From: Neisseria mucosa
GTDB lineage: Bacteria > Pseudomonadota > Gammaproteobacteria > Burkholderiales > Neisseriaceae
Assembly (NCBI GenBank): GCA_003028315.1
Contig: CP028150.1
Location: forward strand, 1,674,001 to 1,738,000
Length of the DNA: 64,000 bases
Direction of reading: 5' to 3'
This document shows, in pieces, positions 17,231-26,200 of the stretch (the first letter of the stretch is position 1; each line of letters starts with the position of its first letter). Both the position numbers and the translations under genes were made by a program. A model generated the notes under the pieces. It did not search any database and was not told the DNA's origin. It saw only the letters and a program-made list of their open reading frames with translations.

Positions 17231-19453
17231 ATGATTAAGCCCGCTTCCAGACTCAGCATCCTCAGCCTCTCCCTCCTTGCCGTTTCGGCGGCATTTGCCT
17301 CAGACGAACCCCAAGTCCGAGAAACCGCCGAACTTGAAACCATCACCGTAACCGCCAGCGCGGACGCATCCAAGGGCGGTTTGATTCCTGCATTTAAGGG
17401 CGGACAGGTGGCGCGCGGCAGCCGCGTGGGTATTTTGGGCAATAAAAAAAACCTAGAATCGCCGTTCTCCAATACTGCTTACACCAATAGGCTGATTCAA
17501 GACAAACATGCGCGCAGCGTCGGCGACGTACTGCAAAACGACCCGACCGTCCGCGTTGCGCGCGGTTACGGCAATTTTCAGGAAGCCTATTTCATACGCG
17601 GCTTTGCCGCCGAATCGGACGATACCATGTACAACGGCCTTTACGGCATCCTGCCGCGCCAATACATCGCCACTGAGCTTTTCGAACGCGTGGAAGTCCA
17701 GCGCGGCGCATCCGCCTTCTTAAACGGTATGGCGCCGGGCGGCAACAATATCGGCGGCACGGTATCCGTATTGCCCAAACGCGCGTCCAATGAAGGATTG
17801 AACCGGCTGACTGCCAATTACGGCGCGGGAAAACGCGGTGGTTTGGCGGCGGACGTGGCGCGCCGTTTCGGACAAAATCAGGAATTCGGCGTGCGCGTCA
17901 ATGCGGCGCACCATAACGGCAAAACCGCAATAGACGACGAAAAGTCCAAACTCAGCCTAGTCAATGTCGGCCTAGACTGGCGCAATGAAAATGCCCGCCT
18001 GTCCGCCGATTTGGGCTGGCAGGACAACAAGCTCAAATCCACGCGTACCAATGTTACCCTGTCAGGCCTGACCGCCGTGCCGGCCGCGCCTGATGCCTCG
18101 TCCAACTGGGCGCAGCCGTGGACGTATTCCAACGAGCGCGACTGGTTCGGCACAATGCGCGGCGAATACGATTTCAACGACAACCTGACTGCCTACGCCG
18201 CCTATGGCTTCCGCCGCAGCAAGGAAAACAATTCTCTGGCAAACCTGACTGTCCGCAATGTCAATGGCGACGGATCGATTTACCGCTTCGACAACGCACG
18301 TAAGGATAAAATCGACACGGGCGAAATCGGTTTGCGCGGCAAATTCAATACGGGCGCGGTAGGGCACGAATGGACCGCCGCCGCCAACCGTTTCCAATCC
18401 TCGCGCAAAAACGCTTACATCATGGATTGGGGCAACCAATATACGACCAACCTCTACAACCCGTCCCGCTATCCGCAACCCGCAGCCGCCGACCCGCTGT
18501 ATTCGGGCAACGACATGGGCAATCCTGCCGTTACCGGCAAAACACGCCTGACCAGCTTCGCCCTGGGCGACACCTTCAGCCTTTGGGACAAACGCCTGCA
18601 ATTCATGCTCGGGGCGCGCTGGCAGCAGGTGCATAACAAGGCTTACGCCTATAATACGGGCGCTCAAACCGAAAATTACAAAAAATCGCGCCTCAGTCCC
18701 GCCGTCGGCGCGGTGTACCGCATCACGCCGAATTGGTCGGTGTACGGCAACTACATCGAAAGCCTGGGACAAGGCGCGACCGCCGGCTCGACTGCCTCCA
18801 TCAACGGCCGGGCCTACGCCGTCAGCAATGCCGGCGAATCGCTCAAACCCTATGTTTCCAAACAAAAAGAAATCGGCACGAAATTTGAAGCCAACGGCTT
18901 CGGCGCGGGATTGGCCCTGTTCCACACCGACAAACCGCGTTCGCTTTACGTTGTCGAAAGCGGCAACACCGCCCGCTTCACCTCCGAAGGCAAAGACCGC
19001 CACCGGGGCGCGGAAATCACCGTTTACGGGGAAGTCGCACAAGGTGTGAGGCTCTTGGGCGGCATTACCCTGCTCGATGCCAAGCAGAAATCTACCGGCT
19101 CATCTTCAACTGACGGCAAACGCACCATCGGCGCGGCTAAAACCCAAGCCAACATCGGCTTGGAATGGGAAGTGCCGAAAGTGCAGGGTTTGGCATTTGA
19201 CGGACGCATGGTTTACACCGGTTCTTCCTACGCCGATGCGGCCAATACGCTTAAAGTCGGCGGCTGGACGCGCTTCGACATCGGTGCGCGCTACCGCACC
19301 CAAATCGGCAGGCACGAAGCCACCTTCCGCGCCCGCCTCGATAATGTTGCCAACAAGAAATACTGGGCATCCGTCGGCGGCTATCCCGGCAGCGGCTACC
19401 TGAACGCCGGCGCACCGCGCAGCTTCACCCTGTCGGCTTCGGTCGATTTTTAA
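17231..19453 (+). CDS. TonB-dependent siderophore receptor (FhuA/FhuE class)
   Basis: A 740-residue outer-membrane receptor. The signal peptide ends at AAFA, followed by a TonB box-like ELETITVTA, a plug domain (RSVGDVLQNDPTVRVARGYGN, IRGF, ERVEVQRGASAFLNGMAPGGNNIGGTVSV) and a 22-strand-type barrel ending in the aromatic terminus SASVDF. Plug and barrel resemble hydroxamate receptors such as FhuE/FoxA. It heads a fhuC-fhuD-fhuB set, which supports uptake of ferrichrome-type xenosiderophores. Exact ligand is unknown. Energy would come from the TonB-ExbB-ExbD system at 41.6-43.7 kb. Confidence 0.88.
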   Translation: MIKPASRLSILSLSLLAVSAAFASDEPQVRETAELETITVTASADASKGGLIPAFKGGQVARGSRVGILGNKKNLESPFSNTAYTNRLIQDKHARSVGDVLQNDPTVRVARGYGNFQEAYFIRGFAAESDDTMYNGLYGILPRQYIATELFERVEVQRGASAFLNGMAPGGNNIGGTVSVLPKRASNEGLNRLTANYGAGKRGGLAADVARRFGQNQEFGVRVNAAHHNGKTAIDDEKSKLSLVNVGLDWRNENARLSADLGWQDNKLKSTRTNVTLSGLTAVPAAPDASSNWAQPWTYSNERDWFGTMRGEYDFNDNLTAYAAYGFRRSKENNSLANLTVRNVNGDGSIYRFDNARKDKIDTGEIGLRGKFNTGAVGHEWTAAANRFQSSRKNAYIMDWGNQYTTNLYNPSRYPQPAAADPLYSGNDMGNPAVTGKTRLTSFALGDTFSLWDKRLQFMLGARWQQVHNKAYAYNTGAQTENYKKSRLSPAVGAVYRITPNWSVYGNYIESLGQGATAGSTASINGRAYAVSNAGESLKPYVSKQKEIGTKFEANGFGAGLALFHTDKPRSLYVVESGNTARFTSEGKDRHRGAEITVYGEVAQGVRLLGGITLLDAKQKSTGSSSTDGKRTIGAAKTQANIGLEWEVPKVQGLAFDGRMVYTGSSYADAANTLKVGGWTRFDIGARYRTQIGRHEATFRARLDNVANKKYWASVGGYPGSGYLNAGAPRSFTLSASVDF

Positions 19454-19484
19454 GGGACGGGCGGCAAACGGCCTCCAACGGTCC

Positions 19485-19517
19485 AAAGGTCGTCTGAAAC
19501 GTTTTCAGACGACCTTG
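19485..19517 (+). terminator. Inverted DUS pair after the receptor gene
   Basis: AAAGGTCGTCTGAAAC is followed at once by GTTTTCAGACGACCTT. It may reduce read-through from the receptor into fhuC, giving unequal expression within the locus. Confidence 0.65.
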
Positions 19518-19668
19518 GAGCCTGGGGCGTCCGACTTTGTCCTACGCTTTCGGACAACCGCCGTAAAACTCTGCCTTTGCGGCATCGGCACCGACAACGG
19601 GCAATGGGTTTTGCCGCGCCGCCGCTTTCTCCGAATAACGTCAAACCCACCAAAAGGTCGTCTGAAAC

Positions 19669-20433
19669 GTGTTCCAAATCCAAAACGCCACCTTCGCCAT
19701 ACCCGGCCGCTCGCTGCTGCACGACATCAGCGTCAACTTTTCCCCTAACCGCGTGTACGGCCTCATCGGTCATAACGGCTCGGGCAAGTCCACGTTGTTG
19801 AAACTGCTCACCCGCCAGCATGAACCCGCAGGCGGCAGGATATTGCTGAACGACAAAGAAATACGCGCCTATTCCGCCCGCGCATACGCCAAAGAAGTCG
19901 CCTATCTTCCGCAGCACCTGCCCGCCGCCACCGCGCTGACCGCGCGCGAGCTGGTTATGATGGGGCGTTATGCCTGGAGCGGGCTTTTAGGGCGCACGAA
20001 CGATGCGGACAGACAGGCGGTGGAACAGGCGTTGCGGCTGACGCATACGGAAAAATTTGCCGATCAAATCGTCGATACGCTTTCGGGTGGCGAACGTTCG
20101 CGCGTCTGGCTGGCGATGTGCCTGGCGCAGCAAAGCCGCTTTTTGCTGCTGGACGAACCGCTTGCCGCTTTGGACATCGCCCACCAAATCGACGTGATGG
20201 CACTGGTGCGCAAGCTGTCTCGCGATTTGGGTTTGGGCGTCATCATCGTCATCCACGACATTAATCTGGCGGCGCAGTATTGCGATGAACTGGTCGCGCT
20301 CAAACAGGGACGGCTATTAAAAACGGGCAAACCCGCCGACATCATGACCGCAGAAGTGTTGAAAGACATTTACAGCGTCGATATGAACATCATCGCCCAT
20401 CCTGAAAACGGCCGCCCCGTGGCATTGCCTTGA
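19669..20433 (+). CDS. fhuC: Siderophore ABC transporter ATP-binding protein (FhuC-like)
   Basis: A 254-residue ABC ATPase. Walker A is GHNGSGKST, the signature is LSGGERSR, Walker B is LLLDEP and the switch histidine lies in VIIVIHDINLAAQYCDE. It powers FhuB. The start is a GTG placed directly after a DUS, and the AAAAGG of that DUS is the only ribosome-binding sequence in the right place. FhuC-type length and the neighbouring fhuD and fhuB genes fix the role; the symbol follows the E. coli operon order. Confidence 0.9.
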   Translation: MFQIQNATFAIPGRSLLHDISVNFSPNRVYGLIGHNGSGKSTLLKLLTRQHEPAGGRILLNDKEIRAYSARAYAKEVAYLPQHLPAATALTARELVMMGRYAWSGLLGRTNDADRQAVEQALRLTHTEKFADQIVDTLSGGERSRVWLAMCLAQQSRFLLLDEPLAALDIAHQIDVMALVRKLSRDLGLGVIIVIHDINLAAQYCDELVALKQGRLLKTGKPADIMTAEVLKDIYSVDMNIIAHPENGRPVALP

Positions 20434-20582
20434 CGCAGGCAAGCCGTCCCGCCGCATAAGCTCCGACCATAAAATCCGCCGCCCGAATCCAAACCGGATG
20501 ACATTGCAGACCATTGTGGAATACCTGTTCCGATATGTTTCAGACGACCCTTTATTCAAAAACCGAAAGACCTTCCAAGCCG

Positions 20583-21494
20583 ATGTCCCACCGCTTTTCA
20601 GACGACATTCCCCGCCTTGCCGCACGGCTGTTTTTTACCGCCGCCCTCCTGTTTTCCCTGCCTGCACCCGCCGCACCGCGCGTGGCGACTTCGGACTGGA
20701 CGGTCGCCGAAACACTGACGGCAATGGGGCATCCGCCCGTCAGCGTCGCCGACCGCCGCGTGTACGATACCTGGGTGAACCATCCGCCGCTGCCCGCTGC
20801 CGTCAAGGAAGCGGGGCTGCGCTTCCAGCCGAATTTGGAGCGGCTGTATCAGATAAAGCCTGATTTTTTCGTGCAATCTTCCTGGTATGCCGCCGCCAAG
20901 TCCCAGTTTGAAAAAATCGCCCCGGTACGCGAAGTGGATTTCGGCACGGCAAAAGGCATCGAATATGCCCACACGGTCGAAGCCACGCGCAGGCTGGGTA
21001 AAATCATCGGCGACCCTGCCGCTGCCGAAAAGCTGATTGCCGGTACGGAAAACCTGTTTGCCCGCGCCAAACCCGCGCTTTCGGCATATCGCGGCCGCCC
21101 GTTTGCGGTGGTGCAGTTTGCCGACGGGCGGCATTTGCGGATTTACGGCAAGACTTCGCTGTTTCAGGCCGTGTTCGACAAATTGGAGCTGAACAATGCC
21201 TGGACGGGCAAAAGCAACGAATGGGGTTTCGAAAACATCACGCTTTTAGATTTAGCAAAGCTGCCGCCGGACACGCTGCTGATCATCGTCAAACCGCATC
21301 CTCAAAATACACGTGCAACGCTCGAAAAAAGCGCGCTTTGGCAACGCCTGCCGTTCAGCCGCCCTGCAAACCGCCGCATCTTCGAGCCGTCGTGGAGCTA
21401 CGGCGCGCTGCCGTCCATGCAGCGTTTCACTTTGCAACTGATGCGTTCGATGTCGTCTGAAAACCCGTCCGCACAAAAGGAAGTCGCATGGTAA
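20583..21494 (+). CDS. fhuD: Siderophore-binding periplasmic protein (FhuD-like)
   Basis: A 303-residue periplasmic binding protein with a signal peptide (LAARLFFTAALLFSLPAPAA). The mature start RVATSDWTVAETLTAMGHPP and the segments DTWVNHPPLP, KPDFFVQSSWY and RIFEPSWSYGALPSMQRF match the FhuD type of class III binding proteins. The start MSHRFSDD was chosen just ahead of the signal peptide; the longer frame starts in DUS-derived sequence. Its 3' end contains a DUS (near 21451) and overlaps fhuB by seven bases. Confidence 0.88.
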   Translation: MSHRFSDDIPRLAARLFFTAALLFSLPAPAAPRVATSDWTVAETLTAMGHPPVSVADRRVYDTWVNHPPLPAAVKEAGLRFQPNLERLYQIKPDFFVQSSWYAAAKSQFEKIAPVREVDFGTAKGIEYAHTVEATRRLGKIIGDPAAAEKLIAGTENLFARAKPALSAYRGRPFAVVQFADGRHLRIYGKTSLFQAVFDKLELNNAWTGKSNEWGFENITLLDLAKLPPDTLLIIVKPHPQNTRATLEKSALWQRLPFSRPANRRIFEPSWSYGALPSMQRFTLQLMRSMSSENPSAQKEVAW

Positions 21495-23455
21495 AGATTT
21501 TCAGACGACCCCTGCCTATCCTTGCCGCCGCGTTGGCAATATCGTGCGCGCTGACGGCGTTTTGGATCTTGAAGCTGGAATGGACGCTGCCGTGGCTGCG
21601 GATTTTCGACCGCCCCGACACCCTACCCCTGGACGCACTGATGGTGCAGAACAATACCCTGCCGCGTATGGCGATGGCGCTGCTCGCCGGCGGCAGTACG
21701 GCGGCGGCAACCATGCTGATGCAGCAGCTGATGCGCAATCCGCTCGCCTCTGACGGCACGCTGGCAGTCAGCAGCGGCGCACAGACGGCACTGGTGGCGG
21801 CAACCGTATTCGCCCCCTCCTTCCTCTCCTACGGCACGTCCGCCGTGGCGTTTGCCGGCGCAGCGGCGGCTTTGGGCGCGGTATTGCGGCTGTCGGCACG
21901 GCGCGCCCTGCAACCGCTCAGCGTCGTGCTGGCGGGTTTGGTGGTCAGCCTGTATCTGGGTTCCCTCACCGGTATCGTGATGCTGTTTTTCAGCGAAGAG
22001 ACGCGCGGCGTGATGCAGTGGGGCAGCGGCTCCCTGGTGCAGGACAGTTGGCGCGATACGTTGGGGCTTTTGTGGTGGATTGCCGTTGCTGCCATACTTA
22101 CCGCCTTTTTAATCAAACCGTTAAACATCATGAGCCTGGGCGACACGCAGGCGGAATCGGCAGGCATACCGGTGAAGAAAATCCGCCTGCTGTCTTTGGC
22201 GGTTGCTGCATTTTTGAGTGCGGGCGTGGTCGGCTTTGTCGGCATGATGGGCTTTGTCGGATTGGCGGCGGCGACGCTGGTACGGCAGACGGGCGTGCGC
22301 ACACTGCCCATGCGCCTGATCTGTTCCTTCATCATCGGCGCACTGCTTTTGATGCTGACGGACAACGGCCTGATACTGCTGAAACACTACCGCGGCACCG
22401 ATCTGCCCGCCGGCGCTGTAACTGCCCTCGTCGGCGCGCCGCTTTTGTTGTGGCTGACGGCGAAAGCACCTCCGCGTCCTTCGTTTCAGACGACCTCCGA
22501 TATTTCAACCGCCGCGCCGCACGTCCCGCGCCTCTTGCGTTTTCTGCCGCTTATCGCCGTCGCCGTATCGGTATTGGCGTTTACGGTCGGACGCTATGAC
22601 GAAACCCTGCGCCTGACCATAGACCCGGAATATTTCGTATTCCGCTACCCGCGCGTGCTGCTCGCCGCCGCCACCGGCACCATGCTCGCGTTGACCGGCG
22701 TCATACTGCAAAGGCTGACGCAAAACCCGATGGCGGGACCCGAACTCTTGGGCATCAGCTCCGGAACGGCATTCGGCGCGATGGCGGTAGTGATGCTGTT
22801 CGGCATTACCTCGGGCAGCAGCTGGTTTTGGCTGACAGGCATCGTTTCCGCTCTCGTATCCTTGGGGCTGTTGATGCTGTTCAACCGCAAAAACGGATTT
22901 ACCCCCGAAAAAATCCTGCTTACCGGCATGGCACTGGCCGCACTCGCCGATGCCGCCATCCGCATTTGGACGGCAAGCGGCGATTTCCGCGTACAACTGC
23001 TTTTATTGTGGATGTCAGGTTCGACCTATCAGGCAACGCCCGAATCCGCCCTTACCGTCGGCCTCCTCGCCGTCGCCTCGCTCCTCCTCATCCTCCCGCT
23101 GCAACGCTGGCTCGGACTGCTCAGTCTGAACGCGACAATCGCCCGCTCTGTCGGCATCAACGTCTCCCTTGCACGGCTGGTGCTGATCGTCTCAAGCGCA
23201 GCGTTAACCGCCTTATCTACCCTGCTTATCGGCCCCTTGAGCTTCGTCGGACTGCTTGCGCCGCATCTGGCCCGTATGCTCGGCGCACGCCTGCCCAAAC
23301 AGCAACTTGCCGCCGCCGCACTCATCGGTGCATCGGTTATGATGACGGCCGACTGGCTGGGCAGGCAGGTAATGTTCCCTTACGAAGTCCCCGCCGGAAT
23401 GATGGCCACGCTCATAGGCGGCGCATATTTCATGATGATGATGCGCAAGCTTTAA
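21488..23455 (+). CDS. fhuB: Siderophore ABC transporter permease, fused double FecCD (FhuB-like)
   Basis: A 655-residue inner-membrane protein made of two FecCD permease halves in tandem, as in E. coli FhuB. Each half has about nine to ten membrane helices and the coupling motif region (GFVGMMGFVGLAAATLVR in the first, GPLSFVGLLAPHLAR in the second). The halves are joined around residues 330-345, and a reversed DUS at 22484-22496 is translated there as SFQTTSD. It overlaps fhuD, so translation is probably coupled. With fhuC and fhuD it would carry ferric hydroxamates across the inner membrane. Confidence 0.93.
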   Translation: MVKIFRRPLPILAAALAISCALTAFWILKLEWTLPWLRIFDRPDTLPLDALMVQNNTLPRMAMALLAGGSTAAATMLMQQLMRNPLASDGTLAVSSGAQTALVAATVFAPSFLSYGTSAVAFAGAAAALGAVLRLSARRALQPLSVVLAGLVVSLYLGSLTGIVMLFFSEETRGVMQWGSGSLVQDSWRDTLGLLWWIAVAAILTAFLIKPLNIMSLGDTQAESAGIPVKKIRLLSLAVAAFLSAGVVGFVGMMGFVGLAAATLVRQTGVRTLPMRLICSFIIGALLLMLTDNGLILLKHYRGTDLPAGAVTALVGAPLLLWLTAKAPPRPSFQTTSDISTAAPHVPRLLRFLPLIAVAVSVLAFTVGRYDETLRLTIDPEYFVFRYPRVLLAAATGTMLALTGVILQRLTQNPMAGPELLGISSGTAFGAMAVVMLFGITSGSSWFWLTGIVSALVSLGLLMLFNRKNGFTPEKILLTGMALAALADAAIRIWTASGDFRVQLLLLWMSGSTYQATPESALTVGLLAVASLLLILPLQRWLGLLSLNATIARSVGINVSLARLVLIVSSAALTALSTLLIGPLSFVGLLAPHLARMLGARLPKQQLAAAALIGASVMMTADWLGRQVMFPYEVPAGMMATLIGGAYFMMMMRKL

Positions 23456-23470
23456 TGCGAACGGAGATAC

Positions 23471-23508
23471 AAAAAGGTCGTCTGAAAACAGTTTCAGACG
23501 ACCTTTTT
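23471..23508 (+). terminator. Inverted DUS pair ending the fhu locus
   Basis: A 17-bp stem (AAAAAGGTCGTCTGAAA with its complement) ends in TTTTT, fifteen bases past the fhuB stop. Confidence 0.8.
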
Positions 23509-23586
23509 GTTTAATTTATTCGATAATAAAAATCTAACAAAAATAAAATCTCAATTAATAATAACAATATTAAATTGAAGTCATAG

Positions 23587-23615
23587 TTCCAATAGGCAAA
23601 ATCTTTCTGTATAGT
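23587..23615 (+). promoter_or_regulatory. Likely katA promoter
   Basis: TATAGT at 23610-23615 is a good -10 hexamer, while the best -35 at 17 bases (TTCCAA) is poor. Repeated ATAG/CTAT tetramers nearby (23583-23628) are of the kind bound by OxyR. This fits an activator-dependent catalase promoter, but the ATAG spacing is not the perfect OxyR pattern. Confidence 0.4.
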
Positions 23616-23646
23616 CCTATTCATAGTTTAATTAAAAGGAAAATAA

Positions 23647-23718
23647 ATGTCGATACAAGAAATTTATGAATGCCAAGAAACAGGCTACGAATATGCTTTT
23701 CGGCAAATCGTTTTATAA
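23647..23718 (+). CDS. Tiny ORF in the katA leader
   Basis: A 23-codon frame (MSIQEIYECQETGYEYAFRQIVL) with AAAAGGAAAAT just upstream, ending 30 bases before katA. It lies within the transcript expected from the promoter above. It may be a translated leader peptide or chance; three Glu-Tyr or Tyr-Glu pairs stand out but suggest no clear attenuation signal. Confidence 0.3.
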   Translation: MSIQEIYECQETGYEYAFRQIVL

Positions 23719-23748
23719 ACCACTGACCATTTCACAAAGGAAATTATT

Positions 23749-25263
23749 ATGACTGTCTCTAAATGTCCCGTAACCTACCTGACCATGAACAACGGCGCCC
23801 CAGTTGCCGACAATCAAAACAGCCTGACCGCTGGTCCGCGCGGCCCGTTGCTGGCGCAGGATTTGTGGCTGAATGAAAAACTTGCCGACTTCGTGCGCGA
23901 AGTCATCCCCGAACGCCGTATGCACGCCAAAGGTTCGGGCGCGTTCGGTACATTCACTGTGACGCACGACATCACGAAATACACCCGCGCTAAAATCTTC
24001 AGCGAAGTCGGCAAGCAAACCGAGATGTTCGCCCGTTTCACCACCGTGGCAGGCGAGCGCGGCGCAGCCGATGCGGAACGCGACATCCGCGGCTTTGCGC
24101 TGAAGTTCTATACCGAAGAAGGCAACTGGGATATGGTCGGCAACAACACGCCCGTATTCTTCCTGCGCGACCCGCGCAAATTCCCCGACCTGAACAAGGC
24201 TGTCAAACGCGACCCGCGCACCAATATGCGCTCCGCTACGAACAACTGGGACTTCTGGACGCTGCTGCCCGAAGCCCTGCACCAAGTCACCATCGTCATG
24301 AGCGACCGCGGCATCCCCGCCAGCTACCGCCATATGCACGGCTTCGGTTCGCATACATACAGCTTCTGGAACGAAGCGGGCGAGCGTTTTTGGGTGAAAT
24401 TCCATTTCCGCAGCCAGCAAGGCATTAAAAACCTGACCAACGAAGAAGCCGCAAAAATCATCGCCGACGACCGCGAAAGCCACCAGCGCGACCTGTACGA
24501 AGCCATCGAACGCGGCGAGTTTCCGAAATGGACGATGTACATCCAAGTCATGCCTGAAGCCGATGCGGAAAAAGTGCCGTATCATCCTTTCGACCTGACC
24601 AAAGTTTGGCCGAAAAAAGACTATCCGCTGATTGAAGTGGGCGAATTCGAGTTGAACCGCAATCCCGAAAACTTCTTCGCCGATGTGGAACAATCCGCCT
24701 TCGCCCCGAGCAACCTTGTTCCCGGTATCGGCGCCAGCCCCGACAAAATGCTGCAAGCCCGTTTGTTCAATTACGCCGACGCGCAACGCTACCGTCTGGG
24801 GGTGAACTTCCGCCAAATCCCCGTCAACCGTCCGCGTTGTCCCGTTCACAGCAACCAGCGCGATGGCCAAGGCCGCGTCGACGGCAACTACGGCAGCCTG
24901 CCGCACTACGAACCCAACAGCTTCGGCCAATGGCAGCAACAGCCCGACTTCGCCGAACCGCCTCTGAAAATCAACGGCGACGCGGCGCACTGGGACTACC
25001 GCCAAGACGATGACGACTATTTCAGCCAACCGCGCGCTTTGTTCAATCTGATGAGCGACGCGCAGAAACAGGCTTTGTTCGACAACACCGCCGTAGCCAT
25101 GGGCGACGCACCCGACTTCATCAAATACCGCCACATCCGCAACTGCCACCGTTGCGACCCCGCCTACGGTGAAGGCGTGGCAAAAGCCTTGGGGCTGACC
25201 GTTGAAGACGCACAAGCCGCCCGCGCGACCGATCCGGCATTGGGTCAGCCAGGTTTGCTGTAA
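23749..25263 (+). CDS. katA: Catalase (haem, clade 3 small subunit)
   Basis: A 504-residue monofunctional haem catalase that removes hydrogen peroxide. The active-site histidine is in RRMHAKGSGAFGTFTVT, the catalytic Asn in GNNTPVFFLRDP, and the haem-ligand tyrosine in ARLFNYADAQRYRLGVN. Length matches the small-subunit class typical of Neisseria KatA. AAGGAAATTATT precedes the start. It is followed by a tiny ORF with a strong ribosome-binding site and a DUS hairpin. Confidence 0.97.
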   Translation: MTVSKCPVTYLTMNNGAPVADNQNSLTAGPRGPLLAQDLWLNEKLADFVREVIPERRMHAKGSGAFGTFTVTHDITKYTRAKIFSEVGKQTEMFARFTTVAGERGAADAERDIRGFALKFYTEEGNWDMVGNNTPVFFLRDPRKFPDLNKAVKRDPRTNMRSATNNWDFWTLLPEALHQVTIVMSDRGIPASYRHMHGFGSHTYSFWNEAGERFWVKFHFRSQQGIKNLTNEEAAKIIADDRESHQRDLYEAIERGEFPKWTMYIQVMPEADAEKVPYHPFDLTKVWPKKDYPLIEVGEFELNRNPENFFADVEQSAFAPSNLVPGIGASPDKMLQARLFNYADAQRYRLGVNFRQIPVNRPRCPVHSNQRDGQGRVDGNYGSLPHYEPNSFGQWQQQPDFAEPPLKINGDAAHWDYRQDDDDYFSQPRALFNLMSDAQKQALFDNTAVAMGDAPDFIKYRHIRNCHRCDPAYGEGVAKALGLTVEDAQAARATDPALGQPGLL

Positions 25264-25275
25264 ATAGGAGGAGCC

Positions 25276-25332
25276 ATGTGGATAGAGATTGAAGAATGGT
25301 TATCCCACGCAATCCGATACCGTAAACCGTAA
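25276..25332 (+). CDS. Tiny ORF behind katA
   Basis: An 18-codon frame (MWIEIEEWLSHAIRYRKP) that begins 12 bases past the katA stop, preceded by a near-perfect TAGGAGGAG ribosome-binding site. The peptide is amphipathic with two Trp in its first eight residues. Such a strong site in front of so short a frame suggests real translation. Function unknown. Confidence 0.4.
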   Translation: MWIEIEEWLSHAIRYRKP

Positions 25333-25402
25333 ACCGCCGACTTGGGCGTGATACGCAGATAGAGAAGTATTGTTAAGCATCTCTTTTTGGGGAGCAATAT
25401 AT

Positions 25403-25445
25403 AAGGTCGTCTGAAAACTTGGGAATCTAGTTTTCAGACGACCTT
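25403..25445 (+). terminator. Inverted DUS pair after katA
   Basis: AAGGTCGTCTGAAAACT pairs with its complement at 25429-25445. The loop (TGGGAATCT) is nearly the same as that of the hairpin at 29920-29966, suggesting copying between sites. Confidence 0.7.
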
Positions 25446-25468
25446 GGATTCGGATTTCAAGTGCAACA

Positions 25469-26199
25469 CTAGGGTACCAATGGTTGGAACAGATTTAAGA
25501 ATAAAACACTTGGCGTTTCGTAGCCAAGTGTTTTTCTCGGCCGGTGGTTCAACTCATCTTGAACCCTGCGTATCTCCCGATCGCTGATGTTTCGGAAATC
25601 GGTTTGTTTGGGGAAATATTGCCGGATGAGTCCGTTGGTGTTTTCATTCAGCCCTTTCTCCCACGAATGGTAAGGGCGGCAAAAATAGGTTTTCGCCTTC
25701 AATGCTTTGGCTATTTTGGTGTGTTGGTAGAACTCTTTGCCGTTATCCATGGTGATGGTGTGGACTCTGGCTTTATATGCCTTTAATACCCTAATGGCCG
25801 CCCGGGCAGTGTCTTCGGCCTTTAAGTTATCCAATTTGCAGATGATGGTGTAGCGGGTAACGCGTTCGACCAAGGTCAATAACGCGCTTTTCTGATTTTT
25901 GCCGACGATGGTGTCGGCCTCCCAATCGCCGATGCGGGTTTTCCGGTCGACGATGGCGGGTCGGTTTTCTATGCCGACGCGGTCGGGCACTTTGCCTCTG
26001 GTCCATGTGCTGCCGTAGCGTTTGCGGTAGGGTTTGCTGCATATTCTGAGATGTTGCCACAAAGTGCCGCCGTTGCTTTTGTCTTGGCGGAGGTAGCGGT
26101 AAACGGTGCTGTGATGGAGTGTGATCCCGTGGTGTTTATGCAGGTAGGCGCATACTTGTTTGGGACTGAGTTTGCGGCGGATAAGGGTTTGGAAACCTG
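25469..26199 (-). pseudogene. IS30-family transposase, N-terminus missing
   Basis: About 240 codons of an IS30-type DDE transposase: IRRKLSPKQVCAYL, LHHSTVYRYLRQDKS, GDWEADTIVGKNQ (first Asp), ITMDNGKEF (second Asp), and WEKGLNENTNGLIRQYFPK (catalytic Glu), ending in LFQPLVP. It resembles the IS1655-type elements of Neisseria. The helix-turn-helix N-terminus (~80 residues) and any start codon are gone: reading upstream, the frame runs straight into the TAA that ends ptsI. The catalytic core itself looks unbroken. The right end survives, with the transposase stop lying within GTGCAACACTAGGG. Confidence 0.85.
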
Positions 26200-26200
26200 T

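Noticed and set aside
23713..25215. 500-codon open frame antisense to katA
   Set aside because: Again a mirror of a well-conserved gene; no signal, domain or ribosome-binding site.
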